A stretch of DNA of 64,000 nt, from the NCBI GenBank assembly GCA_944474755.1, contig OX104113.1:25734432-25798431 (forward strand), written 5' to 3'. Positions 12,472 to 24,070 of this stretch are shown one piece after another. The position numbers and the translations under genes are program-made. The DNA comes from Limnoperna fortunei (Eukaryota > Mollusca > Bivalvia > Mytilida > Modiolidae). Under the pieces are notes generated by a model that had not been told where the DNA came from, did not search any database, and was given only the letters and a program-made list of their open reading frames with translations. Numbering within the stretch: the first letter of the stretch is position 1; each line of letters begins with the position of its first letter.

Positions 12472-12581
12472 TGCTCCGGGTGAGGATCGAACTCACAACC
12501 TCCGCATTCCTCATACTGTGCTGAGCACAGTGAAGGTACTGTCTATAAGTACGGCGCGCTAACCGATTGTGCCACCGGAGC
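12472..12581 (-). tRNA. tRNA-Ile(UAU), array copy 10
   Basis: Same as copy 1; intron at 12508-12543. Confidence 0.95.
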
Positions 12582-12974
12582 AATGTTACAAGATTGCAGT
12601 TTAGTTGTGCTTTTATACGTCAACATTCCAAATCCTCGCGTACACTTGACTTTCAGTAAAGATAACGCCACTCTGAAGATTTAGCATGAAAAGAAAACAA
12701 AACAGAATGTAGGCTTGGTGTTTTCCTTTTCCGCGTTCTATGCGGATTTAACACGTATATTTTCAAGCGAAACCGATTTCGTCTCCCATTAAATTGCAAC
12801 TGAGAATTCGTTAAAACGTCGAGAGTTACTAGTATATCGATGTTGTATTGCACTTTAAAACGACAGTTATATTTCCCTTAGAATATACTACCATTTCATT
12901 AAATATGTACCAAGGCCGTTTACCGAAAATTCGCTTAGGCATAAGTACCCCAAATAACGAAAATTAAGTATCTT

Positions 12975-13064
12975 CCCGCGATAGCTCAGTTGGTAGAGCG
13001 GAGGACTGTAGTGGAATATTTCATAGTCATCCTTAGGTCGGTGGTTCAAATCCGCCTCGCGGGA
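12975..13064 (+). tRNA. tRNA-Tyr(GUA), array copy 10
   Basis: Same as copy 1; intron at 13012-13028. Confidence 0.95.
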
Positions 13065-13810
13065 TACTTTTTGTTGTCTTTGTTCAAAGACAATTTTCTC
13101 ATGTAATGTCGGCCAGTTTGTGGATCCTGGACGGCCGGACCGTTGCTTTAAAATAGCAGATTTCTTATGATTGAAATACACATGCATGCACATCAACTAT
13201 GGTAAACAACACGAATCGATGAATATTCATGGCGCATTAATTACTACATAGGTTTTTGATGGCCTGAGGCGATGTCAAATTGCTGTATAACATAGAGGCT
13301 TTCATTACATTCAATCACTGGACGACTTCAAATGATTTGTTTCGCATTAACAGAGAGCGAGGTAAACAAAAATATGCAGTTTTTAGTCAACTGTACGGCT
13401 GTTCAAAGTGCGCTTGGGGTTAAGCATGAACAAACGCCATGTAGCGAGAAGCACCATTCGACATGACGTCGACAAAACGTGCATGTAGATGATATTGATC
13501 TGGTGAGGAAAAATATACACCACTAATCGTTGCCGTTATTGTAGATATACAGCATATACACGTTTAGTCGAAAAACTTGTCCCGTTCTTGCAGAAATTCA
13601 TCCTGAAGTTAAGTTGACAACTAGCTCCGTTCTCAATGTGGAGACACACGATTAAGCATCCAACGTTGTATTCAGTTTCGTATAAGATTAAGTAACAAAT
13701 CAATAACTCGAAGGATTGATCATTTATCGATGAGGTGGATTTGCTTCCGAACTGGTCGAGTTTTTCATTATTCCACGGGAAAACGAAAAATGATTGCCAA
13801 AAAAACTAAT

Positions 13811-13920
13811 TGCTCCGGGTGAGGATCGAACTCACAACCTCCGCATTCCTCATACTGTGCTGAGCACAGTGAAGGTACTGTCTATAAGTACGGCGCGCTA
13901 ACCGATTGTGCCACCGGAGC
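13811..13920 (-). tRNA. tRNA-Ile(UAU), array copy 11
   Basis: Same as copy 1; intron at 13847-13882. Confidence 0.95.
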
Positions 13921-14313
13921 AATGTTACAAGATTGCAGTTTAGTTGTGCTTTTATACGTCAACATTCCAAATCCTCGCGTACACTTGACTTTCAGTAAAG
14001 ATAACGCCACTCTGAAGATTTAGCATGAAAAGAAAACAAAACAGAATGTAGGCTTGGTGTTTTCCTTTTCCGCGTTCTATGCGGATTTAACACGTATATT
14101 TTCAAGCGAAACCGATTTCGTCTCCCATTAAATTGCAACTGAGAATTCGTTAAAACGTCGAGAGTTACTAGTATATCGATGTTGTATTGCACTTTAAAAC
14201 GACAGTTATATTTCCCTTAGAATATACTACCATTTCATTAAATATGTACCAAGGCCGTTTACCGAAAATTCGCTTAGGCATAAGTACCCCAAATAACGAA
14301 AATTAAGTATCTT

Positions 14314-14403
14314 CCCGCGATAGCTCAGTTGGTAGAGCGGAGGACTGTAGTGGAATATTTCATAGTCATCCTTAGGTCGGTGGTTCAAATCCGCCTCGCG
14401 GGA
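14314..14403 (+). tRNA. tRNA-Tyr(GUA), array copy 11
   Basis: Same as copy 1; intron at 14351-14367. Confidence 0.95.
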
Positions 14404-15149
14404 TACTTTTTGTTGTCTTTGTTCAAAGACAATTTTCTCATGTAATGTCGGCCAGTTTGTGGATCCTGGACGGCCGGACCGTTGCTTTAAAATAGCAGAT
14501 TTCTTATGATTGAAATACACATGCATGCACATCAACTATGGTAAACAACACGAATCGATGAATATTCATGGCGCATTAATTACTACATAGGTTTTTGATG
14601 GCCTGAGGCGATGTCAAATTGCTGTATAACATAGAGGCTTTCATTACATTCAATCACTGGACGACTTCAAATGATTTGTTTCGCATTAACAGAGAGCGAG
14701 GTAAACAAAAATATGCAGTTTTTAGTCAACTGTACGGCTGTTCAAAGTGCGCTTGGGGTTAAGCATGAACAAACGCCATGTAGCGAGAAGCACCATTCGA
14801 CATGACGTCGACAAAACGTGCATGTAGATGATATTGATCTGGTGAGGAAAAATATACACCACTAATCGTTGCCGTTATTGTAGATATACAGCATATACAC
14901 GTTTAGTCGAAAAACTTGTCCCGTTCTTGCAGAAATTCATCCTGAAGTTAAGTTGACAACTAGCTCCGTTCTCAATGTGGAGACACACGATTAAGCATCC
15001 AACGTTGTATTCAGTTTCGTATAAGATTAAGTAACAAATCAATAACTCGAAGGATTGATCATTTATCGATGAGGTGGATTTGCTTCCGAACTGGTCGAGT
15101 TTTTCATTATTCCACGGGAAAACGAAAAATGATTGCCAAAAAAACTAAT

Positions 15150-15259
15150 TGCTCCGGGTGAGGATCGAACTCACAACCTCCGCATTCCTCATACTGTGCT
15201 GAGCACAGTGAAGGTACTGTCTATAAGTACGGCGCGCTAACCGATTGTGCCACCGGAGC
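15150..15259 (-). tRNA. tRNA-Ile(UAU), array copy 12
   Basis: Same as copy 1; intron at 15186-15221. Confidence 0.95.
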
Positions 15260-15652
15260 AATGTTACAAGATTGCAGTTTAGTTGTGCTTTTATACGTCA
15301 ACATTCCAAATCCTCGCGTACACTTGACTTTCAGTAAAGATAACGCCACTCTGAAGATTTAGCATGAAAAGAAAACAAAACAGAATGTAGGCTTGGTGTT
15401 TTCCTTTTCCGCGTTCTATGCGGATTTAACACGTATATTTTCAAGCGAAACCGATTTCGTCTCCCATTAAATTGCAACTGAGAATTCGTTAAAACGTCGA
15501 GAGTTACTAGTATATCGATGTTGTATTGCACTTTAAAACGACAGTTATATTTCCCTTAGAATATACTACCATTTCATTAAATATGTACCAAGGCCGTTTA
15601 CCGAAAATTCGCTTAGGCATAAGTACCCCAAATAACGAAAATTAAGTATCTT

Positions 15653-15742
15653 CCCGCGATAGCTCAGTTGGTAGAGCGGAGGACTGTAGTGGAATATTTC
15701 ATAGTCATCCTTAGGTCGGTGGTTCAAATCCGCCTCGCGGGA
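15653..15742 (+). tRNA. tRNA-Tyr(GUA), array copy 12
   Basis: Same as copy 1; intron at 15690-15706. Confidence 0.95.
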
Positions 15743-16488
15743 TACTTTTTGTTGTCTTTGTTCAAAGACAATTTTCTCATGTAATGTCGGCCAGTTTGTG
15801 GATCCTGGACGGCCGGACCGTTGCTTTAAAATAGCAGATTTCTTATGATTGAAATACACATGCATGCACATCAACTATGGTAAACAACACGAATCGATGA
15901 ATATTCATGGCGCATTAATTACTACATAGGTTTTTGATGGCCTGAGGCGATGTCAAATTGCTGTATAACATAGAGGCTTTCATTACATTCAATCACTGGA
16001 CGACTTCAAATGATTTGTTTCGCATTAACAGAGAGCGAGGTGAACAAAAATATGCAGTTTTTAGTCAACTGTACGGCTGTTCAAAGTGCGCTTGGGGTTA
16101 AGCATGAACAAACGCCATGTAGCGAGAAGCACCATTCGACATGACGTCGACAAAACGTGCATGTAGATGATATTGATCTGGTGAGGAAAAATATACACCA
16201 CTAATCGTTGCCGTTATTGTAGATATACAGCATATACACGTTTAGTCGAAAAACTTGTCCCGTTCTTGCAGAAATTCATCCTGAAGTTAAGTTGACAACT
16301 AGCTCCGTTCTCAATGTGGAGACACACGATTAAGCATCCAACGTTGTATTCAGTTTCGTATAAGATTAAGTAACAAATCAATAACTCGAAGGATTGATCA
16401 TTTATCGATGAGGTGGATTTGCTTCCGAACTGGTCGAGTTTTTCATTATTCCACGGGAAAACGAAAAATGATTGCCAAAAAAACTAAT

Positions 16489-16598
16489 TGCTCCGGGTGA
16501 GGATCGAACTCACAACCTCCGCATTCCTCATACTGTGCTCAGCACAGTGAAGGTACTGTCTATAAGTACGGCGCGCTAACCGATTGTGCCACCGGAGC
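16489..16598 (-). tRNA. tRNA-Ile(UAU), array copy 13, intron-loop variant
   Basis: The mature tRNA is as in copy 1. One G-to-C plus-strand change at 16,540 falls in the loop of the intron hairpin, so the stem is kept. Intron at 16525-16560. Confidence 0.95.
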
Positions 16599-16991
16599 AA
16601 TGTTACAAGATTGCAGTTTAGTTGTGCTTTTATACGTCAACATTTCAAATCCTCGCGTACACTTGACTTTCAGTAAAGATAACGCCACTCTGAAGATTTA
16701 GCATGAAAAGAAAACAAAACAGAATGTAGGCTTGGTGTTTTCCTTTTCCGCGTTCTATGCGGATTTAACACGTATATTTTCAAGCGAAACCGATTTCGTC
16801 TCCCATTAAATTGCAACTGAGAATTCGTTAAAACGTCGAGAGTTACTAGTATATCGATGTTGTATTGCACTTTAAAACGACAGTTATATTTCCCTTAGAA
16901 TATACTACCATTTCATTAAATATGTACCAAGGCCGTTTACCGAAAATTCGCTTAGGCATAAGTACCCCAAATAACGAAAATTAAGTATCTT

Positions 16992-17081
16992 CCCGCGATA
17001 GCTCAGTTGGTAGAGCGGAGGACTGTAGTGGAATATTTCATAGTCATCCTTAGGTCGGTGGTTCAAATCCGCCTCGCGGGA
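16992..17081 (+). tRNA. tRNA-Tyr(GUA), array copy 13
   Basis: Same as copy 1; intron at 17029-17045. Confidence 0.95.
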
Positions 17082-17827
17082 TACTTTTTGTTGTCTTTGT
17101 TCAAAGACAATTTTCTCATGTAATGTCGGCCAGTTTGTGGATCCTGGACGGCCGGACCGTTGCTTTAAAATAGCAGATTTCTTATGATTGAAATACACAT
17201 GCATGCACATCAACTATGGTAAACAACACGAATCGATGAATATTCATGGCGCATTAATTACTACATAGGTTTTTGATGGCCTGAGGCGATGTCAAATTGC
17301 TGTATAACATAGAGGCTTTCATTACATTCAATCACTGGACGACTTCAAATGATTTGTTTCGCATTAACAGAGAGCGAGGTAAACAAAAATATGCAGTTTT
17401 TAGTCAACTGTACGGCTGTTCAAAGTGCGCTTGGGGTTAAGCATGAACAAACGCCATGTAGCGAGAAGCACCATTCGACATGACGTCGACAAAACGTGCA
17501 TGTAGATGATATTGATCTGGTGAGGAAAAATATACACCACTAATCGTTGCCGTTATTGTAGATATACAGCATATACACGTTTAGTCGAAAAACTTGTCCC
17601 GTTCTTGCAGAAATTCATCCTGAAGTTAAGTTGACAACTAGCTCCGTTCTCAATGTGGAGACACACGATTAAGCATCCAACGTTGTATTCAGTTTCGTAT
17701 AAGATTAAGTAACAAATCAATAACTCGAAGGATTGATCATTTATCAATGAGGTGGATTTGCTTCCGAACTGGTCGAGTTTTTCATTATTCCACGGGAAAA
17801 CGAAAAATGATTGCCAAAAAAACTAAT

Positions 17828-17937
17828 TGCTCCGGGTGAGGATCGAACTCACAACCTCCGCATTCCTCATACTGTGCTGAGCACAGTGAAGGTACTGTCT
17901 ATAAGTACGGCGCGCTAACCGATTGTGCCACCGGAGC
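17828..17937 (-). tRNA. tRNA-Ile(UAU), array copy 14
   Basis: Same as copy 1; intron at 17864-17899. A G-to-A change at 17,746, outside the gene, removes a stop and opens a spurious 64-codon frame. Confidence 0.95.
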
Positions 17938-18330
17938 AATGTTACAAGATTGCAGTTTAGTTGTGCTTTTATACGTCAACATTCCAAATCCTCGCGTACA
18001 CTTGACTTTCAGTAAAGATAACGCCACTCTGAAGATTTAGCATGAAAAGAAAACAAAACAGAATGTAGGCTTGGTGTTTTCCTTTTCCGCGTTCTATGCG
18101 GATTTAACACGTATATTTTCAAGCGAAACCGATTTCGTCTCCCATTAAATTGCAACTGAGAATTCGTTAAAACGTCGAGAGTTACTAGTATATCGATGTT
18201 GTATTGCACTTTAAAACGACAGTTATATTTCCCTTAGAATATACTACCATTTCATTAAATATGTACCAAGGCCGTTTACCGAAAATTCGCTTAGGCATAA
18301 GTACCCCAAATAACGAAAATTAAGTATCTT

Positions 18331-18420
18331 CCCGCGATAGCTCAGTTGGTAGAGCGGAGGACTGTAGTGGAATATTTCATAGTCATCCTTAGGTCGGTGG
18401 TTCAAATCCGCCTCGCGGGA
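18331..18420 (+). tRNA. tRNA-Tyr(GUA), array copy 14
   Basis: Same as copy 1; intron at 18368-18384. This is the last Tyr copy. Confidence 0.95.
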
Positions 18421-19166
18421 TACTTTTTGTTGTCTTTGTTCAAAGACAATTTTCTCATGTAATGTCGGCCAGTTTGTGGATCCTGGACGGCCGGACCGTT
18501 GCTTTAAAATAGCAGATTTCTTATGATTGAAATACACATGCATGCACATCAACTATGGTAAACAACACGAATCGATGAATATTCATGGCGCATTAATTAC
18601 TACATAGGTTTTTGATGGCCTGAGGCGATGTCAAATTGCTGTATAACATAGAGGCTTTCATTACATTCAATCACTGGACGACTTCAAATGATTTGTTTCG
18701 CATTAACAGAGAGCGAGGTAAACAAAAATATGCAGTTTTTAGTCAACTGTATGGCTGTTCAAAGTGCGCTTGGGGTTAAGCATGAACAAACGCCATGTAG
18801 CGAGAAGCACCATTCGACATGACGTCGACAAAACGTGCATGTAGATGATATTGATCTGGTGAGGAAAAATATACACCACTAATCGTTGCCGTTATTGTAG
18901 ATATACAGCATATACACGTTTAGTCGAAAAACTTGTCCCGTTCTTGCAGAAATTCATCCTGAAGTTAAGTTGACAACTAGCTCCGTTCTCAATGTGGAGA
19001 CACACGATTAAGCATCCAACGTTGTATTCAGTTTCGTATAAGATTAAGTAACAAATCAATAACTCGAAGGATTGATCATTTATCGATGAGGTGGATTTGC
19101 TTCCGAACTGGTCGAGTTTTTCATTATTCCACGGGAAAACGAAAAATGATTGCCAAAAAAACTAAT

Positions 19167-19276
19167 TGCTCCGGGTGAGGATCGAACTCACAACCTCCGC
19201 ATTCCTCATACTGTGCTGAGCACAGTGAAGGTACTGTCTATAAGTACGGCGCGCTAACCGATTGTGCCACCGGAGC
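19167..19276 (-). tRNA. tRNA-Ile(UAU), array copy 15 (truncated unit)
   Basis: A complete tRNA gene, intron at 19203-19238. Only about 39 bp of its 5' flank remain before array homology stops at 19,315. The TATA-like box is retained, but the partner tRNA-Tyr is absent. Confidence 0.94.
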
Positions 19277-19315
19277 AATGTTACAAGATTGCAGTTTAGT
19301 TGTGCTTTTATACGT

Positions 19316-19732
19316 AAATATTAATATACCCAGAAAAAAGTCTCAAGATATTTGATGTTGGCATGAGTCATTTTTTGTCTTCCACTATTAAAACAGAAAT
19401 AAAACCAGAGCATATACTTGTGAGCTTTTGTCTCTAGCTTTTGTTTGTGTATTGTTTTGTTCTGTTCTATGTTTTCTATCGTTTGTCACATGGTTTTTTA
19501 TAAGCGGGGTTTTTTTGGAACAAGAGATTGATTGCTTATTTTTTCACAGCTATTAACCGCATCTGTCCTATTGAATTCGATGCGTCCTATTGGCAGAAAG
19601 TCAATTTCTTCACATTTTTGGTACATTGATAAATTGATTTACATGAAGGTGTTAAATATGCTCTTTTATGAAATATAGTGTAATGTGTGTAATAGTTTGT
19701 TAAATGTTAATGCTAACAGTTTTTTAAAAGTA
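19316..19732. other. No recognisable gene between the array and the retroelement
   Basis: AT-rich sequence with no tRNA-like fold or coding exon that I can support. The 5' part of the retroelement downstream may lie here in unrecognisable form. Confidence 0.5.
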
Positions 19733-21245
19733 ATAATCCCCGTGAAATTAAAAACTACATACCAATATCACTTTTAAGTATAATGGCTAAGTTCTTGGAA
19801 AGATGTGTTTACAAACACGTACATAGTTATTTAACATAATATAAAATTATTCCTTCTAACCAATCCGGGTTTATATAAGGAGACTCGGCAATAAACCAAC
19901 TTGTTAATATTTCTAATGATTTTGGTGCAGGGCCCTAGACAGTGGTAAAGAAATAAGGGTGGTATTTTGTGATATAAGCAAAGCCTTTGATCGAGTTTGC
20001 CATAAAGGCTTGCTTTTTAAATTGCAAAATTATGGAATTTGATGCAACTTACTGAACTGGTTCATTGATAAATGCTAGATATCAAAGTGTTGTGTCAAAT
20101 GGCAGTGGCTCTGCATGAAAGCCAATTAAAGCAGGGGTTCCCCAAGGGTCTATATTAGGTCTACTCTTGTTTTTTTATTTATAAACGACATAGTCACTGA
20201 GATCGGTGTCAGCATCAAATTATTTGCTGATGATACAAGTTTATATTTAATTGTCGATACTCTTGAAAATGCTGCAGGATTACTAAACAATGATCTTGAC
20301 AAAATACACGAATGGTCAAATAAGTGGCTGGTCAACCTCAATCCACAGAAGACGGAAACCTTAATGCTCTCTCGTATGCTAATAAAACCGGTACGTCCTA
20401 CTTTGTGTATGGATTATTATTACAAACAAGAGGTTCATTGTCATAAACATTTTGGGTATTTACTTTTCCAAAGATGGCATGTGGTACGATCACATTGATT
20501 ATATAGTAAAAAAGGCTTATACTAGAATAAATATTCTGCGCAAATTTCGCCTTTGTCTTGATCGGCACGTTTTAGAAAAAAATTACCTTTTATTTTATTA
20601 GACCTTTATTTGAATAATGGGATGTAATATGGGACACAACCAATAAAAGTTTAGTCAATAAAATAGAAAATGTTCAAATAGAAGCTATGGGAATTGTAAC
20701 GGGAAGTCCTAAATTAACTTCTATTGAAAAATTATATAAAGAAGCGGGTAGGAATCGCTTTCAGACAGACGAGAGACACACAAACTTATATTATATTACA
20801 AACTGATTAACTTCGTAACCCCAGATTATTTGCGTGAATTGGTACCTTCATCAATTGACAATACGCATACACATTATACCCGTCATTCACAAAATATTAT
20901 TGAGGTCCGCACAAGAACAAATTTTTACTCGGAATATTTTCTGCCTTCGACCATAAAATTATGGAACAGATTACCCCTGCATACTCGAATTTCTATATCG
21001 TTAAATATCTTCAAAGAATGGATGAGTAAACGTGTCATAAAGCCTCCAGATTATTACTACGTAGAAACCCGACTAGAACAGGTATTACACACTAGTTGCG
21101 ACTGGGGAGTGGCTCGCTAAATGAACACCTCTAAGTACGAAATCTGATGGACTCTCCTAACTGCACATACGGACAAGTTGAAACCTCTTCACATTTCCTC
21201 TTAAATTATACAAAATACAACTTTTACATCTCGGGTCAAATTTAC
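19733..21245 (+). pseudogene. Decayed non-LTR (LINE) reverse transcriptase, Jockey/CR1-like
   Basis: Fragments in shifting plus-strand frames match the order of a LINE reverse transcriptase. Near 19,755 is a 'YRPISLLS'-type motif. Near 19,965-20,040 comes 'FCDISKAFDRVCHKGLL'. Near 20,135-20,240 come a degraded 'GVPQGSILG' and 'LFADDTSLY', the catalytic ADD. The thumb region follows. The longest open piece (20,830-21,120, 96 codons) resembles the conserved tail of mollusc LINE ORF2 ('FLPSTIKLWNRLP'). A 'CTYGQVETSSHF' zinc-like C-terminus ends the match. Several frameshifts and stops are present and no ORF1 or endonuclease was recognised, so this is a dead, 5'-truncated copy. Confidence 0.88.
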
Positions 21246-22406
21246 TAAATACAATCCAGAATAAAGAAACCGAGGAGAGATGAAATTATGCTGGTCATCG
21301 GGACTGCTCTGAGACTATCGTGTCGTGGGATTTGTCTACCAACTAATTTTAGGACAACTACGATCACAGGATAGCATGTCCCCTATCAATATCAAACAGT
21401 AATTGCAATTTAATATACTGTTATTTTTAATTGATAAAAGAAACCATTAAAAATATTCAGTTTCAATTTTAAAAAGTTCAAAAAATAGTGTTGCCGACCA
21501 ATTAGAATGCATGAATTTGTTGTGATTTTTTAGAAGTTTGTGAAGAAAGTCACAAACTATGGGTAAGATTAAAATGTAAAAAAAAGCAATCACAACGGTT
21601 TAATTTCCCATTCTACTAACATTTGTAAGGTGTTTTCATGTGTTGCCCATTGGACTGTACTTAAAGTCTTTAAATGAATTAAAACTTGGATACCGACTGT
21701 TAAATATTTCAAACCATGTAATTTCTGATTAAGATGTATTAACGTTTACCCCTTGATTCGACATACAATACATTCGTTTTTTGTATATGTATGAACGTTA
21801 AATTTAGGACGTCTTGAATGTCAAGCATAAGACTCTCTGTACAGTAAACTTATAATACTGGTATGAGAGATATAGATGGTAGACTGTGAGGTTAATTATA
21901 CTTTCTATACTCATTTTCCTACCGTACGACGAGTGGTCTATATCAGTCCTAATTCATTGTTAAAGAGCTGAATACCACAATTGCACATTAAATATCAACA
22001 AATTAATAAATCTTTGATAGGTTCTTAATCAGCTAGCTAGTGTCAAACTAATATCCTATGTACCGGTAAATAGCAGGTAAGGTAGAGATAAAGACAAATG
22101 TTAATTTATTTCTATTATAATACTCAAACGCCGAGGCGAGAGTAAACAATGTTAACATGAACAATGTGAACAACGATTGTGTAGGGTCAGTCTGTATGAT
22201 GAAACGATCAGAGGCACCCAAAAATGCTATTCGTACCTTTGAATAGTCGTTGTAGAATTTACCTATAATTCAACCATGGCTATTGCTCAATATTAACCGA
22301 TCGATGTTGATATCATTTATATATCAGACACAATTATAGATATTAATAATTGAATTATATATATATATTAATAAATGATTTGTTAATATTTTTAATGCAA
22401 CCTCAG
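21246..22406. other. AT-rich intergenic DNA
   Basis: No coding or RNA gene seen. There are short AT runs, including a TA-rich tract near 22,350-22,375. Confidence 0.5.
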
Positions 22407-22414
22407 TGATTAAA

Positions 22415-22588
22415 GGTTTTTTTTGTTTGAATGGTGTTTTAACGCCAATTTCAGCAATTTTTCAGCTATTTCATGGCGTCCAGTTTTTATTGGGGGAGGA
22501 AGCCGGAGTACCCGGAGAGAACCCCCGACCTGCGGTAGGATGTGATTAAAGGTAGAACTACCTAAACAACTTGGCTACTGAGGCCCCT
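22415..22588 (-). mobile_element. tRNA-derived SINE, internally shortened copy
   Basis: The minus strand carries the family's tail: 'AAAAACTGGACGCCATGAAATAGCTG' region, 'GCTGAAATTGGCGTTAAAACACC', then A-rich. Only a short remnant of the tRNA-like head ('GGGGCCTCAGTAGCC') is left. TGATTAAA occurs on both sides (22407-22414 and 22589-22596) and fits a target-site duplication. Confidence 0.75.
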
Positions 22589-22842
22589 TGATTAAAAATG
22601 TAAATTTTATTAAAGTGTATAATTAATGTGTTATTTTTAATTTACTATGTAATTAAATATAGAAAAAAATTCCCAACGGCTTGCCATACATTATATTGAG
22701 ATAATATAAGGAAATTGTTAGAAAATAGCAAGTTTATTTTTACGTATCAGCATTAGGAACATGTATTAATAACATTGTATTTTCTGACAATTCAACGGTC
22801 TTGCTTTATCCTTAACAATACGAAACATTTTATCGAAAAATG

Positions 22843-23490
22843 GGTCGATGCCTTTGCTGGAGACGGTTAGTCCCGAGTGTATAACCAGCTTCTGTGCTGA
22901 CCGGAATATAATTGATTTTTTCAGTGTTATAGTCATTGTCTTAAGTTACTAACTTGAAATTTCTCAAAATTATTTTAATTCCACGGTTTTTCTTTTTTCA
23001 ATGTTTGAAAAGCCTTTGCCAAATTTGGTATAATGTTTTTTTAATTTTGGTGATAAAAGCTATACAACATCTTAATTTGGATTTCTAATATTGTTTGTGT
23101 TGTGCACGCTGATGATTGGACAAAACGCGCGTTTGGCGTTGTAATCTTTGATTAGAAACCACTGGGTCGACGCCTCTGCTGTGGATTGTTAGTTCCCGAA
23201 GGTATCACCAGCCCATGCAGTAGTCACACTACATTGTCTAAATTTACTGAACTGAAATTTCGAAATTTGTTTTAATTCTAAGGTTTTCTTTTTTTCAACG
23301 TGTAGATAGCCTTAGCCGGATTTGGTATAAAGTTTTGGAATTTTGGTGGAAAAGGTAAATAACATCTTTATCATTTTGATTTTTGTTAGTGTTTTTGGTT
23401 TGAGTGTCAATGATTAGATCTGCTTGGACGAAACGCGCGTCTGTCGTAGCGAGTTCTGATTAAACTTGGTGTATCTTTGATGACATTTTA
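22843..23490 (+). repeat. Bivalve dispersed repeat, two diverged monomers of about 317 bp
   Basis: Two related blocks follow each other. Each starts with a 'GGGTCGAYGCCTYTGCTG' segment (22,848 and 23,164). Each continues through 'GTTAGT(T)CCCGA.GGTATCACCAGC' and 'TTTTCTTTTTTCAA', and ends with 'CAAAACGCGCGTTTGGCG' or 'CGAAACGCGCGTCTGTCG'. The second ends with 'AACTTGGTGTATCTTTGATGA'. This sequence type is widespread in mussel genomes, from general recollection. No coding potential is visible. Confidence 0.6.
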
Positions 23491-23639
23491 TATGAATTTA
23501 CTGACGTAAGCATAGTTGGTAAGCATATTAATCAAATATTATACAAATTTCGACATTTATTAATATATATATTTTAGAAGTGATTATGTTACATCGACCA
23601 ATTTCTGGTGAACCTCTGGGCTAGAGATCGCTTCATATA

Positions 23640-23693
23640 CTGCTGGATCACTGTCATACTCCGTGGACAATCAGATCACAACCCGTTAAACAA
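23640..23693 (+). repeat. Detached copy of the 53-bp minisatellite unit
   Basis: 'GCTGGATCACTGTCATACTC' and the following bases to 'CCGTTAAACAAACC' match the 53-bp unit found at 24,071-24,605. The two parts are separated by the inverted-repeat element at 23,703-24,067. Confidence 0.8.
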
Positions 23694-23702
23694 ACCTGGC
23701 TT

Positions 23703-24067
23703 GCTTTCCATTATCCGGTACGTACCGTCCGGATCGGTTCGGGATAATGGAACGTCCAAGGCTGACGATTTGTTTCAAAATGGCTGCGCTTAAAAATACA
23801 TTGATATACCATAAATATAACCATACTTGTCTTAAAATTTCACTCTTTCACTCCACTGATAGATTTTCACAATGTCAAAGGATGTTCTTTTTTTTATTTT
23901 CGTCTAAAACTTAAAATTCACTTCCACATCACATTTTCCGTGTCAGTGTCCGCCATCTTGGAACAAAGTTGGAACCAAAACATTGACGAATCAGAGTTCC
24001 GATAGGTACGTCGCGTTCCATTTCAGTTTTGGGAGGTACAACTGGTACGTACCGGATAATGGAAAGC
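23703..24067. mobile_element. MITE-like element with perfect 24-bp terminal inverted repeats
   Basis: Positions 23703-23726 and 24044-24067 are perfect reverse complements (GCTTTCCATTATCCGG...). Imperfect subterminal repeats ('GGATAATGGAACG' near 23,742; 'CGCGTTCCATTTCAG' near 24,013) extend them. The 365-bp element sits exactly between two parts of the same minisatellite, which suggests insertion into it. No clean target duplication is visible, though CCTGG lies close to both ends. Confidence 0.65.
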
Positions 24068-24070
24068 ACC

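Larger units (their letters stand above)
1..19315. repeat. 1,339-bp tandem array carrying a tRNA-Ile/tRNA-Tyr gene pair, 14.4 units
   Basis: The block that begins 'ctgtacggctgttcaaagtg' at 1 recurs at 1340, 2679, 4018 and so on to 18,747, always 1,339 bp apart. The fifteenth unit is cut off at 19,315, just after 'tttatacgt'. By eye the units differ by only a few substitutions and no indels, so they are kept homogeneous by unequal crossing-over or gene conversion, or were amplified recently. Each unit holds tRNA-Ile(UAU) on the minus strand at unit positions 421-530 and tRNA-Tyr(GUA) on the plus strand at 924-1013, head to head with 393 bp between their 5' ends. The left end is the window edge, so the true copy number is higher. 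Short ORFs in the units are shadows; one is simply a translation through the Tyr gene. Confidence 0.97.

Noticed and set aside
602..18552. Repeated 66- and 102-codon minus-strand frames in every array unit
   Set aside because: They recur only because the 1,339-bp unit recurs. The 102-codon frame is the complement of the tRNA-Tyr gene, and neither has a recognisable domain.
20150..20341. 63-codon minus-strand frame
   Set aside because: It is the antisense of the LINE reverse transcriptase segment containing the ADD motif.
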